From positions 496,001 to 560,000 of the forward strand of contig NZ_CAAJGL010000101.1 of NCBI RefSeq assembly GCF_900996225.1: a stretch of DNA of 64,000 bases, written 5' to 3'. The first letter of the stretch is position 1; the number at the start of each line of letters is the position of its first letter. The notes under the pieces were generated by a model. It saw nothing but the letters and a program-made list of their open reading frames with translations. It did no database searches and had not been told where the DNA came from. Both the position numbers and the translations under genes were made by a program. The stretch comes from Paraburkholderia sp. BCC1884. GTDB taxonomy: Bacteria > Pseudomonadota > Gammaproteobacteria > Burkholderiales > Burkholderiaceae. Below, in pieces: positions 44,932 to 52,906 of the stretch.

Positions 44932-46107
44932 CTATTTGCTCAACGTACGCATGGCGGTCTCCAGCCCGGCGAGCGTGAGCGGATACATGCGCTGGCCGAG
45001 CACTTCGCGGATCGCGCTGACCGACTGCCGGTAAGCCCACAGGCCTTCCGGCTCGGGATTGAGCCAGGCGTGATGCGGAAAATGATCGGCCAGACGCCGC
45101 AGCCAGACAGCGCCGGCTTCGGCGTTGTTGTATTCCACCGAGCCGCCCGGCTGCAGCACTTCGTACGGACTCATGGTGGCGTCGCCGACGAAGATCAGTT
45201 TGTAGTCGGACGTGAATTTGTGCAGCACGTCCCACGTCGGCATGCGCTCGGCGTGGCGGCGGCGGTTGTGCTTCCACAGGAAGTCGTACACGCAATTGTG
45301 GAAGTAGTAGAACTCGAGGTGCTTGAATTCGGCCTTGGCGGCGGAAAAAAGCTCTTCAGTGCGCTTGATGTGGTCGTCCATCGAGCCGCCCACGTCGAGC
45401 AGCATCAGCACTTTCACCTTGTTGTGCCGCTCCGGCACCATCTTCAGGTCGAGCCAGCCGGCGTTGGCGGCGGTGCTGCGGATCGTGTCGGGCAGATCGA
45501 GCTCTTCGGCGGCGCCTTCGCGGGCGAAACGGCGCAGGCGGCGCAGGGCGACCTTGATATTGCGCGTGCCGATTTCGACCTGGTCGTCGTAATCGCGGTA
45601 AGCGCGGGCTTCCCAGACCTTGACGGCCGTGCGGTTGCCCGCGGCGGCGTCGCCGATGCGCACGCCTTCCGGGTTATAGCCGCCGTTGCCGAAGGGCGAG
45701 GTGCCGCCCGTGCCGATCCACCGGTTGCCGCCTTCGTGGCGCTCTTTCTGCTCGTCGAACAGTTCTTTCAGGCGCTCCATCAGCTTGTCGAGGCCGCCCA
45801 TCGCTTCGATCTGCGCTTTTTCTTCCGGCGACAGATCGCGTTGCAGCTTCTTCTTCAGCCAGTCGAGCGGAATGTCGAAGGCCAGCTCCGAGGCTTGCGC
45901 CACGCCTTTGAAATACGCGCCGAACGCCTGGTCGAACTTGTCGAAATACTGTTCGTCCTTGACCAGCGTGATGCGGGCGAGATAGTAGAAGTCGTCGAGC
46001 GACGGGGCGATCACGTTGGCCTTGAGCGCCTCGAGCAGCGTCAGATATTCCTTCACCGACACCGGCAGCCTGGCGTCGCGCAGCGAGTAGAAGAAATCGA
46101 TCAGCAT
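44932..46107 (-). CDS. VWA domain-containing CoxE-like protein
   Basis: A 391-residue soluble protein. An N-terminal helical region (about 1-120, LIDFFYSLRDARLPVSVKEYLTLLEAL) and a Gly-rich linker precede a VWA domain (about 215-360) as in CoxE. The metal site reads LLDVGGSMDDH, so the usual DxSxS is DxGxS; the later Thr and Asp ligands may be in VGDATMSPYE. These proteins act with MoxR ATPases in assembling or activating enzyme complexes. The MoxR gene is directly upstream on the same strand. GAGGAA lies before ATG 46107. Confidence 0.92.
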   Translation of the reverse strand: MLIDFFYSLRDARLPVSVKEYLTLLEALKANVIAPSLDDFYYLARITLVKDEQYFDKFDQAFGAYFKGVAQASELAFDIPLDWLKKKLQRDLSPEEKAQIEAMGGLDKLMERLKELFDEQKERHEGGNRWIGTGGTSPFGNGGYNPEGVRIGDAAAGNRTAVKVWEARAYRDYDDQVEIGTRNIKVALRRLRRFAREGAAEELDLPDTIRSTAANAGWLDLKMVPERHNKVKVLMLLDVGGSMDDHIKRTEELFSAAKAEFKHLEFYYFHNCVYDFLWKHNRRRHAERMPTWDVLHKFTSDYKLIFVGDATMSPYEVLQPGGSVEYNNAEAGAVWLRRLADHFPHHAWLNPEPEGLWAYRQSVSAIREVLGQRMYPLTLAGLETAMRTLSK

Positions 46108-46163
46108 GCGGGTTCCTCTGCGGCGGGTGGTTCGTGTGGCGTGCCGGGCAATGGCAGGTCAAT

Positions 46164-46215
46164 GCGGGCTGAGCGGGCTAAGCGGGCTAAGCGGCTAAGC
46201 GGCTAAGCGGGCGCC
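46164..46215. repeat. Tandem GCGG(G)CTAA repeat
   Basis: Six consecutive units: GCGGGCTGA, GCGGGCTAA twice, GCGGCTAA twice and GCGGGCGCC. It is a 52-bp minisatellite in the gap between the VWA and MoxR genes. It may vary in copy number between strains. No promoter or ORF is seen in the rest of 46108-46281. Confidence 0.8.
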
Positions 46216-46281
46216 GCTGGCTACGGCGTGGCTCGGTGGTTCGGTGACCGGTCAGCGGTCGCCGGCCCCCGCCGCCGCCGC

Positions 46282-47124
46282 TCAGCGGTTATTGCGGTTC
46301 ATGAAAATCAGGCGCTCGAACAGGCTCACGTCCTGCTCGTTCTTCAGCAGAGCGCCATGCAGCGGCGGAATGATCTGCTTCTGGTCGGTCGAGCGCAGCG
46401 CTTCGGGCGGAATGTCTTCGGCGAGCAGCAGCTTGAGCCAGTCGAGCAGTTCCGACGTCGACGGTTTCTTCTTCAGCCCGGCGACGTTGCGCAGCTCGAA
46501 AAAGCTCTGCATGGCGGCCGCCAGCAGTTCCTTCTTGATACCGGGGTAATGGACCTCGACGATCTGCTGCATCGTGACCGGATCGGGAAACTTGATGTAG
46601 TGGAAGAAGCAGCGGCGCAGGAACGCGTCGGGCAATTCCTTCTCGTTGTTCGAGGTGATGATCACCAGCGGCCGTTGCTTCGCGCGGATCAGCTCATGCG
46701 TCTCGTAGACGTAGAACTCCATGCGGTCGAGTTCGCGCAGCAGGTCGTTCGGGAATTCGATGTCGGCCTTGTCGATCTCGTCGATCAGCAGCACGACTTG
46801 CTCGTCCGCCTCGAAGGCCTGCCACAGCACGCCCTTGACGATGTAATTGCGGATGTCCTTGACGCGCTCGTCGCCGAGCTGCGAATCGCGCAGACGCGAC
46901 ACCGCGTCGTACTCGTAGAGACCTTGCTGGGCCTTGGTGGTGGACTTGATGTGCCACTGCAGCAGCGGCATGCCGAGCGCGGCGGCGACCTCTTCGGCGA
47001 GCATGGTCTTGCCCGTGCCGGGTTCGCCCTTGATGAGCAGCGGGCGCTTCAGCGTCATCGCGGCGTTGACCGCGAGCTTGAGGTCGTCGGTGGCGACGTA
47101 TTGCGATGAGCCTTCGAAACGCAT
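46282..47124 (-). CDS. MoxR family AAA+ ATPase
   Basis: A 280-residue ATPase. Walker A is GEPGTGKTMLAEEVA (about 33-47), Walker B is VVLLIDEIDKAD, sensor 1 is LVIITSNNEKELPDAFLRRC with the arginine finger. The C-terminal lid contains the helix PSTSELLDWLKLLL. MoxR enzymes with a VWA partner act as chaperones that insert metals or load cofactors in target enzymes. The partner gene follows at 46107. The target enzyme is not encoded nearby. Confidence 0.94.
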   Translation of the reverse strand: MRFEGSSQYVATDDLKLAVNAAMTLKRPLLIKGEPGTGKTMLAEEVAAALGMPLLQWHIKSTTKAQQGLYEYDAVSRLRDSQLGDERVKDIRNYIVKGVLWQAFEADEQVVLLIDEIDKADIEFPNDLLRELDRMEFYVYETHELIRAKQRPLVIITSNNEKELPDAFLRRCFFHYIKFPDPVTMQQIVEVHYPGIKKELLAAAMQSFFELRNVAGLKKKPSTSELLDWLKLLLAEDIPPEALRSTDQKQIIPPLHGALLKNEQDVSLFERLIFMNRNNR

Positions 47125-47378
47125 AACGAGACGCTCTTTTCTGGGAAAAAACCCAGTATAAGTCAGAAGGCCTGTTGCCCTGAAACCGGCTCGCGTATGG
47201 TGTCAGCCGTGGCTTTGTGGCCCCCAGCTGGACCGCGGGGCCGCCCGATGGACGTGCGGCTCGGCGTCGCGGTACAATTAGCCCGATTTTTTTGGCCTGC
47301 GTGGCTACCCTATAAGAAGAACGGCGCGGGCCGTTGCCTTTTCGGGCGCCCGTCTCCCCTCAAGCCAGGTTACATGCT

Positions 47379-47747
47379 ATGAATAAATTCGTTGGCAAAC
47401 ACGTCTTGATCGCAGCGTTGTCGGTGCTGGCGGGCTATACGGCCAGTGCGCAGGCAGCGGATGTCGTCGGCAACGCAAAGGCGGGCCAAGGCAAGGTCGC
47501 AATGTGTATCGGCTGCCACGGCATCCCCGAATACCGCACGGCCTACCCCGAGGTCTACCGCGTCCCGATGCTCGGCGGCCAGAATCAGGCATACCTGGAA
47601 AACGCTCTGCATGGCTACAAGAAGGGCGATCGCCATTTCGAAACCATGCATGCGGTCACCGCGTCGCTGTCGGACCAGGACATCGCCGACATCGCGGCTT
47701 ATTACGCAGCGCAAAATTCCTCTTCGAAAAGCAATCCCGACAAGTGA
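47379..47747 (+). CDS. Periplasmic cytochrome c (class I)
   Basis: A 122-residue exported haem protein. The signal peptide is MNKFVGKHVLIAALSVLAGY, cut after AQA at about 26. The haem motif is CIGCH (about 48-52). The distal Met ligand may be in VPMLGGQNQAYLENAL. The C-terminal helix is LSDQDIADIAAYYAAQ. It resembles the c553/c4-like small cytochromes. A second cytochrome gene follows in the same operon. TACAAT at 47273-47278 could be the -10 box. Confidence 0.93.
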   Translation: MNKFVGKHVLIAALSVLAGYTASAQAADVVGNAKAGQGKVAMCIGCHGIPEYRTAYPEVYRVPMLGGQNQAYLENALHGYKKGDRHFETMHAVTASLSDQDIADIAAYYAAQNSSSKSNPDK

Positions 47748-47805
47748 TCGGCCGCGGTTAACCGTCCAGTCACCCGGCAAATAAATTCGCGGGATAGGAG
47801 AATTC

Positions 47806-48189
47806 ATGAATAAGCCCCAACAGGCACTCCACACAGTGTTCAAGGCTGCATGCGCGTCGGCGGCAGTGATCGGTCTGGCTGCAGCGAACCTCGCGCACGC
47901 GGCCGACGCTGGCAACGGCAAGGTCCTCGCCGACAGCCACAATTGCGCGGCATGTCACGGTGTCAATCTGAACAAGCCGGTGAGCCCGGAATATCCGAAA
48001 CTCGCGGGCCAGCATTCCGATTACGTCTACTGGGCGCTGCGTCAGTACCAGATGGGCAACGGCAACCCGCACCTCGGTCGCAACAACGCGATCATGCAGG
48101 CGCAGGTGCAAAGCCTCTCGCCGAGCGATATGAAAGACCTCGCGGCTTACATCGAATCGCTGGACGGCGATCTCGTGCAGAAGAAGTGA
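47806..48189 (+). CDS. Periplasmic cytochrome c (class I), second copy
   Basis: A 127-residue exported cytochrome. The signal peptide ends about residue 32 (NLAHA). The haem motif is CAACHG. YPKLAGQHSDYVYWALRQYQ and LSPSDMKDLAAYIESL form the remaining helices; the Met ligand is probably in NAIMQAQV. It pairs with the preceding gene at 58 bp distance, suggesting that the two act in series or as a di-haem partner set. GGATAGGAG is upstream of the ATG. A strong terminator follows. Confidence 0.93.
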   Translation: MNKPQQALHTVFKAACASAAVIGLAAANLAHAADAGNGKVLADSHNCAACHGVNLNKPVSPEYPKLAGQHSDYVYWALRQYQMGNGNPHLGRNNAIMQAQVQSLSPSDMKDLAAYIESLDGDLVQKK

Positions 48190-48226
48190 GCGCGGCCGGC
48201 CGCTTTTAAAGCGGCCTTCGCCCATG

Positions 48227-48259
48227 ACAACACCCCGCTTCGGCGGGGTGTTGTGCTTT
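48227..48259 (+). terminator. Rho-independent terminator of the cytochrome operon
   Basis: A 12-bp perfect stem ACAACACCCCGC / GCGGGGTGTTGT with a C-UUCG-G tetraloop, followed by GCTTTT. Confidence 0.92.
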
Positions 48260-48327
48260 TGGGGCTAGGTTTTGTCGCTGTGTCGTCCGGCGGGACGTCG
48301 GCCTGGCTTGCGGGCTCAGCAGCGGCT

Positions 48328-48762
48328 TCAGTCGCGCGTGGCGCGCCGCTCGATACGCTGCAGATAGGCGTCCGTGTCCGGCGGCGTGCCGGTGCGCTGC
48401 GCTTCCCAGATGGTTTCGCCGAGGCAATCCATGATCGCGTGCTGCGCGTCGTGGGTCGAGCCGAGGCGCGCGGCGAGCCGCTCGTGCGCGGCGCGGATGC
48501 CGGGCGGCTGGTCGATCGACAGCTGTTCGGTGATCGCCAGATGCATCGACAGATGCAGGAAGGGGTTGGTCTGGCCGCGCTCCGGCGAATAGTCCTGCGC
48601 CTGGGCGGCGCCGCCATCGGCCAGGTCGGCGTGGTATTCGGGGTGTTCGACGATCCAGTCGGCCGCGATCGCCTCGAGCGGCGTCAGAATCTCGCCTTGA
48701 CGCTGCTTGCGCCAGGTGTCGGTGAAAAAGAGGCGGACTTCATCGCGGCTGGGATTGAACAT
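48328..48762 (-). CDS. DUF1841 family protein
   Basis: A 144-residue soluble protein of the DUF1841 family of beta- and gamma-proteobacteria. It begins MFNPSRDEVRLFFTDTWRK and has WIVEHPEYHADL, NPFLHLSMHLAITEQLSIDQPPGIR and HAIMDCLGETIWEAQRTG. The His residues and the acidic pattern could bind a metal, but no function is known. It is separate from its neighbours: about 200 bp of empty sequence (48763-48967) lies between it and nth. Confidence 0.93.
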   Translation of the reverse strand: MFNPSRDEVRLFFTDTWRKQRQGEILTPLEAIAADWIVEHPEYHADLADGGAAQAQDYSPERGQTNPFLHLSMHLAITEQLSIDQPPGIRAAHERLAARLGSTHDAQHAIMDCLGETIWEAQRTGTPPDTDAYLQRIERRATRD

Positions 48763-48967
48763 CGTGGGGATCGGGGTGTTGTGGGGGCTTGGGCTCCGAA
48801 GTTTGGTCCGGACGCGCTGGTCAGCATTTTACGCCGGGGCGGCAGAGCATGCTGACGAGGCAGTGCGCCACGCCGGAGCCGCACAGCCGGGGCACCGCGC
48901 TGCGCTGAATGGCGCTGCACCTGCTCCGCACCGAAACGGCACCACACCGTACGACCCCACGACGCGC

Positions 48968-49612
48968 TCAAAGATCCGGTGGCGGCGTCTTCGGCCGGAA
49001 TTCGCACAGCGGCTCGATCACGCAATGCCAGCACTCGGGCCGACGCGCCTTGCACACGTAGCGTCCATGCAGGATCAGCCAATGGTGCGCATCCTGCTTG
49101 AACTCGGCGGGCGTGAATTTCTCCAGCGCCGCTTCGACCGCGCGCACGTCCTTGCCGGGCGCGAGTCCAGTTCGATTGGCAACCCGAAAGATATGCGTGT
49201 CCACGGCGATAGTCGGATGACCGAACGCGGTATTCAAAATCACATTCGCCGTTTTACGGCCGACGCCCGGTAGACTTTCCAGCGCTTCGCGATCCTCGGG
49301 CACTTCGCCGCCGTACTGGTCGAGCAGAATGCGGCAGGTCGCCATGACGTTCTTCGCCTTGGTCCGATACAGGCCGATCGTCTTGATGTAGCCGGTCACG
49401 CCTTCTTCACCCAGATCGAAAACCTTCTGCGGCGTGTTGGCAACCGGGAACATCTTGCGCATGGCCTTGTTGACCGAGACGTCGGTCGCCTGTGCCGACA
49501 ACAGCACGGCAATCAGCAGTTCGAACGGTGTGGTGTACTCGAGTTCGGTGGTCGGATGCGGGTTGAGACTCTGAAGCGTCTCGTAGATGGCGCGGCGTTT
49601 GTTCGCGTTCAT
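48968..49612 (-). CDS. nth: Endonuclease III
   Basis: A 214-residue DNA glycosylase and AP-lyase that removes oxidised pyrimidines. The helix-hairpin-helix LPGVGRKTANV carries the catalytic Lys120, and VDTHIFRV holds Asp138, at exactly the E. coli numbers. The C-terminal iron-sulfur loop is C-x6-C-x2-C-x5-C (CKARRPECWHCVIEPLC). It starts 17 bp after the RsxB stop codon, so the two genes form an operon, echoing the rsx-nth order of E. coli. Confidence 0.97.
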   Translation of the reverse strand: MNANKRRAIYETLQSLNPHPTTELEYTTPFELLIAVLLSAQATDVSVNKAMRKMFPVANTPQKVFDLGEEGVTGYIKTIGLYRTKAKNVMATCRILLDQYGGEVPEDREALESLPGVGRKTANVILNTAFGHPTIAVDTHIFRVANRTGLAPGKDVRAVEAALEKFTPAEFKQDAHHWLILHGRYVCKARRPECWHCVIEPLCEFRPKTPPPDL

Positions 49613-49629
49613 GCGGGTGGCAGATACGG

Positions 49630-50493
49630 TTAGCGCTTGTTGACGGGCGTGTCGGCGTCGTCGTCGGCGAGTCCGAGACGGCGACGACGCGCTTCTGCCG
49701 CATCGATCTGAGCCTGCACATCGGCGCTCACGCGCTCGGTGTTCTGCGGGCCTTGACCCTTGGCGGAGAGCTCGGCTTTCTTCTGGCGGGCGCGTTCGAG
49801 CGCCGCCTGGATGATCGCGCGTTTCTTCGCGTCGGCGTCGTCGGGAGCGGGCGTAGGGGCGGGGGCCTCAGACGTGGACGCAACATCGGAGTGCTCAATC
49901 TGCGCATCGGTTCGAGCCACCGCCTGAACCGCGCTCGCCGCGCCACCGGCTCGCCGCGCCGCAGCACGTGCTTCGGCAGCTTCGCGCTCCCGGGCGAGGC
50001 GTGCTTCGCGCAGGTCATGGCGCTCGCGCGCCGCGTCGGCCTGGGCCTGGCTCCATGCGTGCCAACCGGTTGCCTCACCGGTGACGGTCGGCATGGCAAT
50101 GCAATCGACCGGGCAAGGCGGCACACACAGATCGCAACCGGTGCAAAGCTCGGCGATCACCGTATGCATCTGTTTCGGGGCGCCAACTATTGCATCCACG
50201 GGGCAAGCCTGCATGCACAACGTGCAGCCGATGCAAACCTGTTCGTCGATAACCGCCAGCGCGCGCGGCCTTTCGACGCCGTTGGCGGAATTAAGCGGAA
50301 TCAGCGGTTTGCCGAGCAGGGCGGCAAGGCGAGCAATGCCCTCGGCGCCGCCGGGCGGGCACTGGTTGTAATTGGCTTCGCCGCTTGCGACGGCCTCGGC
50401 ATAGGGACGGCATGCGGGAAATCCGCACTTCGTGCATTGCGTCTGGGGGAGCAGATCTTCGATGCGACCTGCGAGTGTTTCGATGTCTGTCAC
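49630..50493 (-). CDS. rsxB: RnfB/RsxB-type ferredoxin subunit, soluble form
   Basis: A 287-residue iron-sulfur protein. The N-terminal cluster domain has [19 protein letters not shown] and NQCPPGG. Two ferredoxin motifs follow ([28 protein letters not shown]). A long Arg/Ala/Glu-rich charged tail ends the protein. It lacks the membrane helix of true RnfB if translation starts at the GTG (50493) used here, just before [15 protein letters not shown] longer frame with ATG at 50574 or 50637 is possible but reads as noise. No rnfA, C, D, G or E is present. Confidence 0.9.
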   Translation of the reverse strand: MTDIETLAGRIEDLLPQTQCTKCGFPACRPYAEAVASGEANYNQCPPGGAEGIARLAALLGKPLIPLNSANGVERPRALAVIDEQVCIGCTLCMQACPVDAIVGAPKQMHTVIAELCTGCDLCVPPCPVDCIAMPTVTGEATGWHAWSQAQADAARERHDLREARLAREREAAEARAAARRAGGAASAVQAVARTDAQIEHSDVASTSEAPAPTPAPDDADAKKRAIIQAALERARQKKAELSAKGQGPQNTERVSADVQAQIDAAEARRRRLGLADDDADTPVNKR

Positions 50494-50567
50494 GGTCACG
50501 ACGTTGGGGCTTAGGCTTGCGGCCGCACAGCTTGAACTAAATAGCACATTATCGCCGATTTCCCCGA

Positions 50568-50595
50568 TTGCCATCCGCAATCCATGTGCCATAAT
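50568..50595 (+). promoter_or_regulatory. Sigma-70 promoter of the TetR gene
   Basis: TTGCCA (50568-50573) and CATAAT (50590-50595) with a 16-bp spacer. Just downstream lies the palindrome TTTCGAAA (50606-50613), which may be an operator. The leader to the ATG is about 120 nt. Confidence 0.55.
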
Positions 50596-50724
50596 CGAAG
50601 CGCTTTTTCGAAAGACCGCAGAAGGGTATTCCCCCAACCAGCCCGTTCAGTGCTGTCGGTGCAAGGCCCGAGGAGAGGCCGGCGGCGCGATCCGGATAAC
50701 GCGGCTCACGAAGACGATGCCACC

Positions 50725-51357
50725 ATGAATCAGCCGAAAATCAAAAGAGATCCTGAAGGCACGCGGCGCCGCATTCTGCTTGCGGCGGCCGAAGAGTTTG
50801 CTAATGGTGGGCTATTCGGCGCGCGCGTCGATCAGATCGCCCGCCGCGCGGAAACGAATGAGCGAATGCTCTACTACTACTTCGGTAGCAAGGAGCAGCT
50901 TTTCACGGCGGTACTCGAGCACGCATTCAGCGCGCTCAACGAAGCGGAACGTACACTCGAACTGAACGGGGTTGCCCCCGTCGAGGCCGTCACACGTCTC
51001 GCGCATTTTGTTTGGGATTACTACCGCGATCATCCCGAGTTGCTGCGGCTCATCAACAACGAGAATCTGCACGAGGCGCGCTATATGCAGAAGTCCACGC
51101 GCATTCGTGAAATGATCTCGCCGATCGTCGCTACGCTTGGCGGCATTCTGGAGCGCGGTCAGCGCGCGGGCCTGTTCCGTACCAACATCGACCCTTTGCG
51201 CTTTTACGTGACGCTCTCGGGCATGGGCTACTACATCGTGTCGAACCGCTTCACACTCGAAGCGACACTCGGCCGTGATTTCAGCAGCGCCGGCGAACGC
51301 AGTGAAGTGATCCAGATGAACACCGAGTTGCTGCTCGCGTTCCTGCTGCGAAAGTAA
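50725..51357 (+). CDS. TetR/AcrR family regulator
   Basis: A 210-residue one-component repressor. The N-terminal helix-turn-helix (about 10-58) reads TRRRILLAAAEEFANGGLFGARVDQIARRAETNERMLYYYFGSKEQLF. The helical ligand domain follows, with LAHFVWDYYRDHPELLRLINNEN. Such proteins commonly repress themselves and an adjacent gene; here the divergent rsxB or the following phaZ are possible targets, but neither is certain. The longer upstream frame is not supported. ATG 50725 has only a weak site. Confidence 0.93.
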   Translation: MNQPKIKRDPEGTRRRILLAAAEEFANGGLFGARVDQIARRAETNERMLYYYFGSKEQLFTAVLEHAFSALNEAERTLELNGVAPVEAVTRLAHFVWDYYRDHPELLRLINNENLHEARYMQKSTRIREMISPIVATLGGILERGQRAGLFRTNIDPLRFYVTLSGMGYYIVSNRFTLEATLGRDFSSAGERSEVIQMNTELLLAFLLRK

Positions 51358-51402
51358 GGGGCCTTTAGCCGCGCACCTCGCAAAACGCGTTTCTGAAACG
51401 AC

Positions 51403-51433
51403 AACGGCCTCCGCACTGGAGGCCGTTATCTTT
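51403..51433. terminator. Bidirectional terminator between tetR and phaZ
   Basis: A 10-bp perfect stem AACGGCCTCC / GGAGGCCGTT with a 5-nt loop, followed by ATCTTTT on the plus strand. It lies between convergent genes. Confidence 0.85.
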
Positions 51434-51448
51434 TGTGGCGTCGCGCGC

Positions 51449-52726
51449 TCAGGCTTCGACTTTCTCTTTCGCTACCTTCGGCGCCTTGTTGTGCTCGAGG
51501 ATGAACTCGCGCAACTGCGGATAGATGATGGTGCGCCAGCGGCGTCCCGAGAAAATGCCGTAGTGGCCGCATTTTTCCGCGGTGAAATGACGCTTGTCTT
51601 TGGCCGGAATGCCGGTGCACAGGTCATGTGCGGCATAAGTCTGGCCGTCGCCGGAGATATCGTCCAACTCGCCTTCGATCGTGAAGAGCGCGGTCTTCGT
51701 GATGTCCTGCGGCTTCACCCGTTCGCCGGCGACGTCCCACGTGCCTTCGGCGAGGCAGAATTCCTGGAACACCACGCGGATCGTGTCGAGATAGTAATCG
51801 GCGTCCATATCGAGCACGGCGTTGTACTCGTCGTAGAAGCGGCGATGCGCTTCCGCATCGTCTTCGTCGCCGGCCAGCAGGCTCTGGTAGTAGTCCCAGT
51901 GCGACGCCGCGTGACGCTCCGGATTCATCGCGACAAAACCGGTGTGCTGCAGGAAGCCCGGGTAAACCTTACGACCCACGCCCGGATAGTTCGCCGGCAC
52001 GTTGAAGATCACGTTGTTCTCGAACCATTCGTACGAGTGCTGCGTGGCGAGCGAGTTGACCGAGGTCGGGCTCTTACGCGCGTCGATCGGGCCGCCCATC
52101 ATCGTCATGGTGCGCGGTGTTTCTTCGCCGCGGCTCGCCATCAGCGAAATGGCGGCGAGTACCGGCACGGTCGGCTGGCACACGGAAATCACGTGCAGAT
52201 TCTTCGCGCCGATGTGGCGGATGAATTCCTGAATGTAGGCAACGTAGTCGTCAAGACGGAACTCGCCGGCTTCGAGCGGCACCATGCGGGCGTCGATCCA
52301 GTCGGTGAGATACACCTTGTGGTCTTGCAGCAACGTGCGCACGGTGTCGCGCAGCAACGTGGCGTGGTGGCCCGACAACGGTGCGCACACGAGCACGACC
52401 GGCTCGTCTTTCAATTGGATGACAGCGTCGCTGTCGTCGGCGAAACGCTTGAAGCGCATCAGGCGGCAAAACGGCTTCTCGATGATCGTTTGTTCGATGA
52501 TCGGAATGTTGTGGCCGTCTTTGACAATCTGATGGAGGTTGAACTCGGGCTTTTCGTAATCTTTGCCGAGCCGGTAAAGCAGTTCATAACCGGCCGAAAG
52601 GCGCGTGGCGCCTGGTACGTAGGCGAGGGGACTGGCGGGATTCGCGAAGGATTTCGACGCCGCCTGGGCCCAGGCTGTAAGGGGGCTCAACAGCGCCCGC
52701 TGGAATTCGTGCAGTTGGTAGAGCAT
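51449..52726 (-). CDS. phaZ: Intracellular polyhydroxyalkanoate depolymerase
   Basis: A 425-residue intracellular PHB depolymerase of the PhaZa1 type. It starts MLYQLHEFQRALLSPLTAWA. The nucleophile is a Cys in VISVCQPTVP (about Cys183), where a serine would be in a lipase box; this is known for these enzymes. Downstream are MTMMGGPID, the Asp region and the catalytic His in KCGHYGIFSGRRW. It mobilises stored PHB granules in carbon starvation. It stands alone and converges on the TetR gene. Confidence 0.96.
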   Translation of the reverse strand: MLYQLHEFQRALLSPLTAWAQAASKSFANPASPLAYVPGATRLSAGYELLYRLGKDYEKPEFNLHQIVKDGHNIPIIEQTIIEKPFCRLMRFKRFADDSDAVIQLKDEPVVLVCAPLSGHHATLLRDTVRTLLQDHKVYLTDWIDARMVPLEAGEFRLDDYVAYIQEFIRHIGAKNLHVISVCQPTVPVLAAISLMASRGEETPRTMTMMGGPIDARKSPTSVNSLATQHSYEWFENNVIFNVPANYPGVGRKVYPGFLQHTGFVAMNPERHAASHWDYYQSLLAGDEDDAEAHRRFYDEYNAVLDMDADYYLDTIRVVFQEFCLAEGTWDVAGERVKPQDITKTALFTIEGELDDISGDGQTYAAHDLCTGIPAKDKRHFTAEKCGHYGIFSGRRWRTIIYPQLREFILEHNKAPKVAKEKVEA

Positions 52727-52906
52727 GGGTGCTCCGTTTTAAGCGGTTCGCATGAGGCTTCGCAAACACGCGTGTGGCGTTGCGGCAGGCCAATTTGGTT
52801 GTGGGCACATTGATTTTCGGCCGACATTCCGATCGATCATATCGAACAAAGCGTACTTGTGCAATGCAGCAATTTGCGTGCGCCTCGCACGCAAACTGTC
52901 ATTAAA

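Noticed and set aside
50494-50637. N-terminal extension of RsxB to ATG 50637 or 50574.
   Set aside because: The extra residues show no membrane helix or pattern, and the ferredoxin family start [14 protein letters not shown] lies right after the GTG at 50493.
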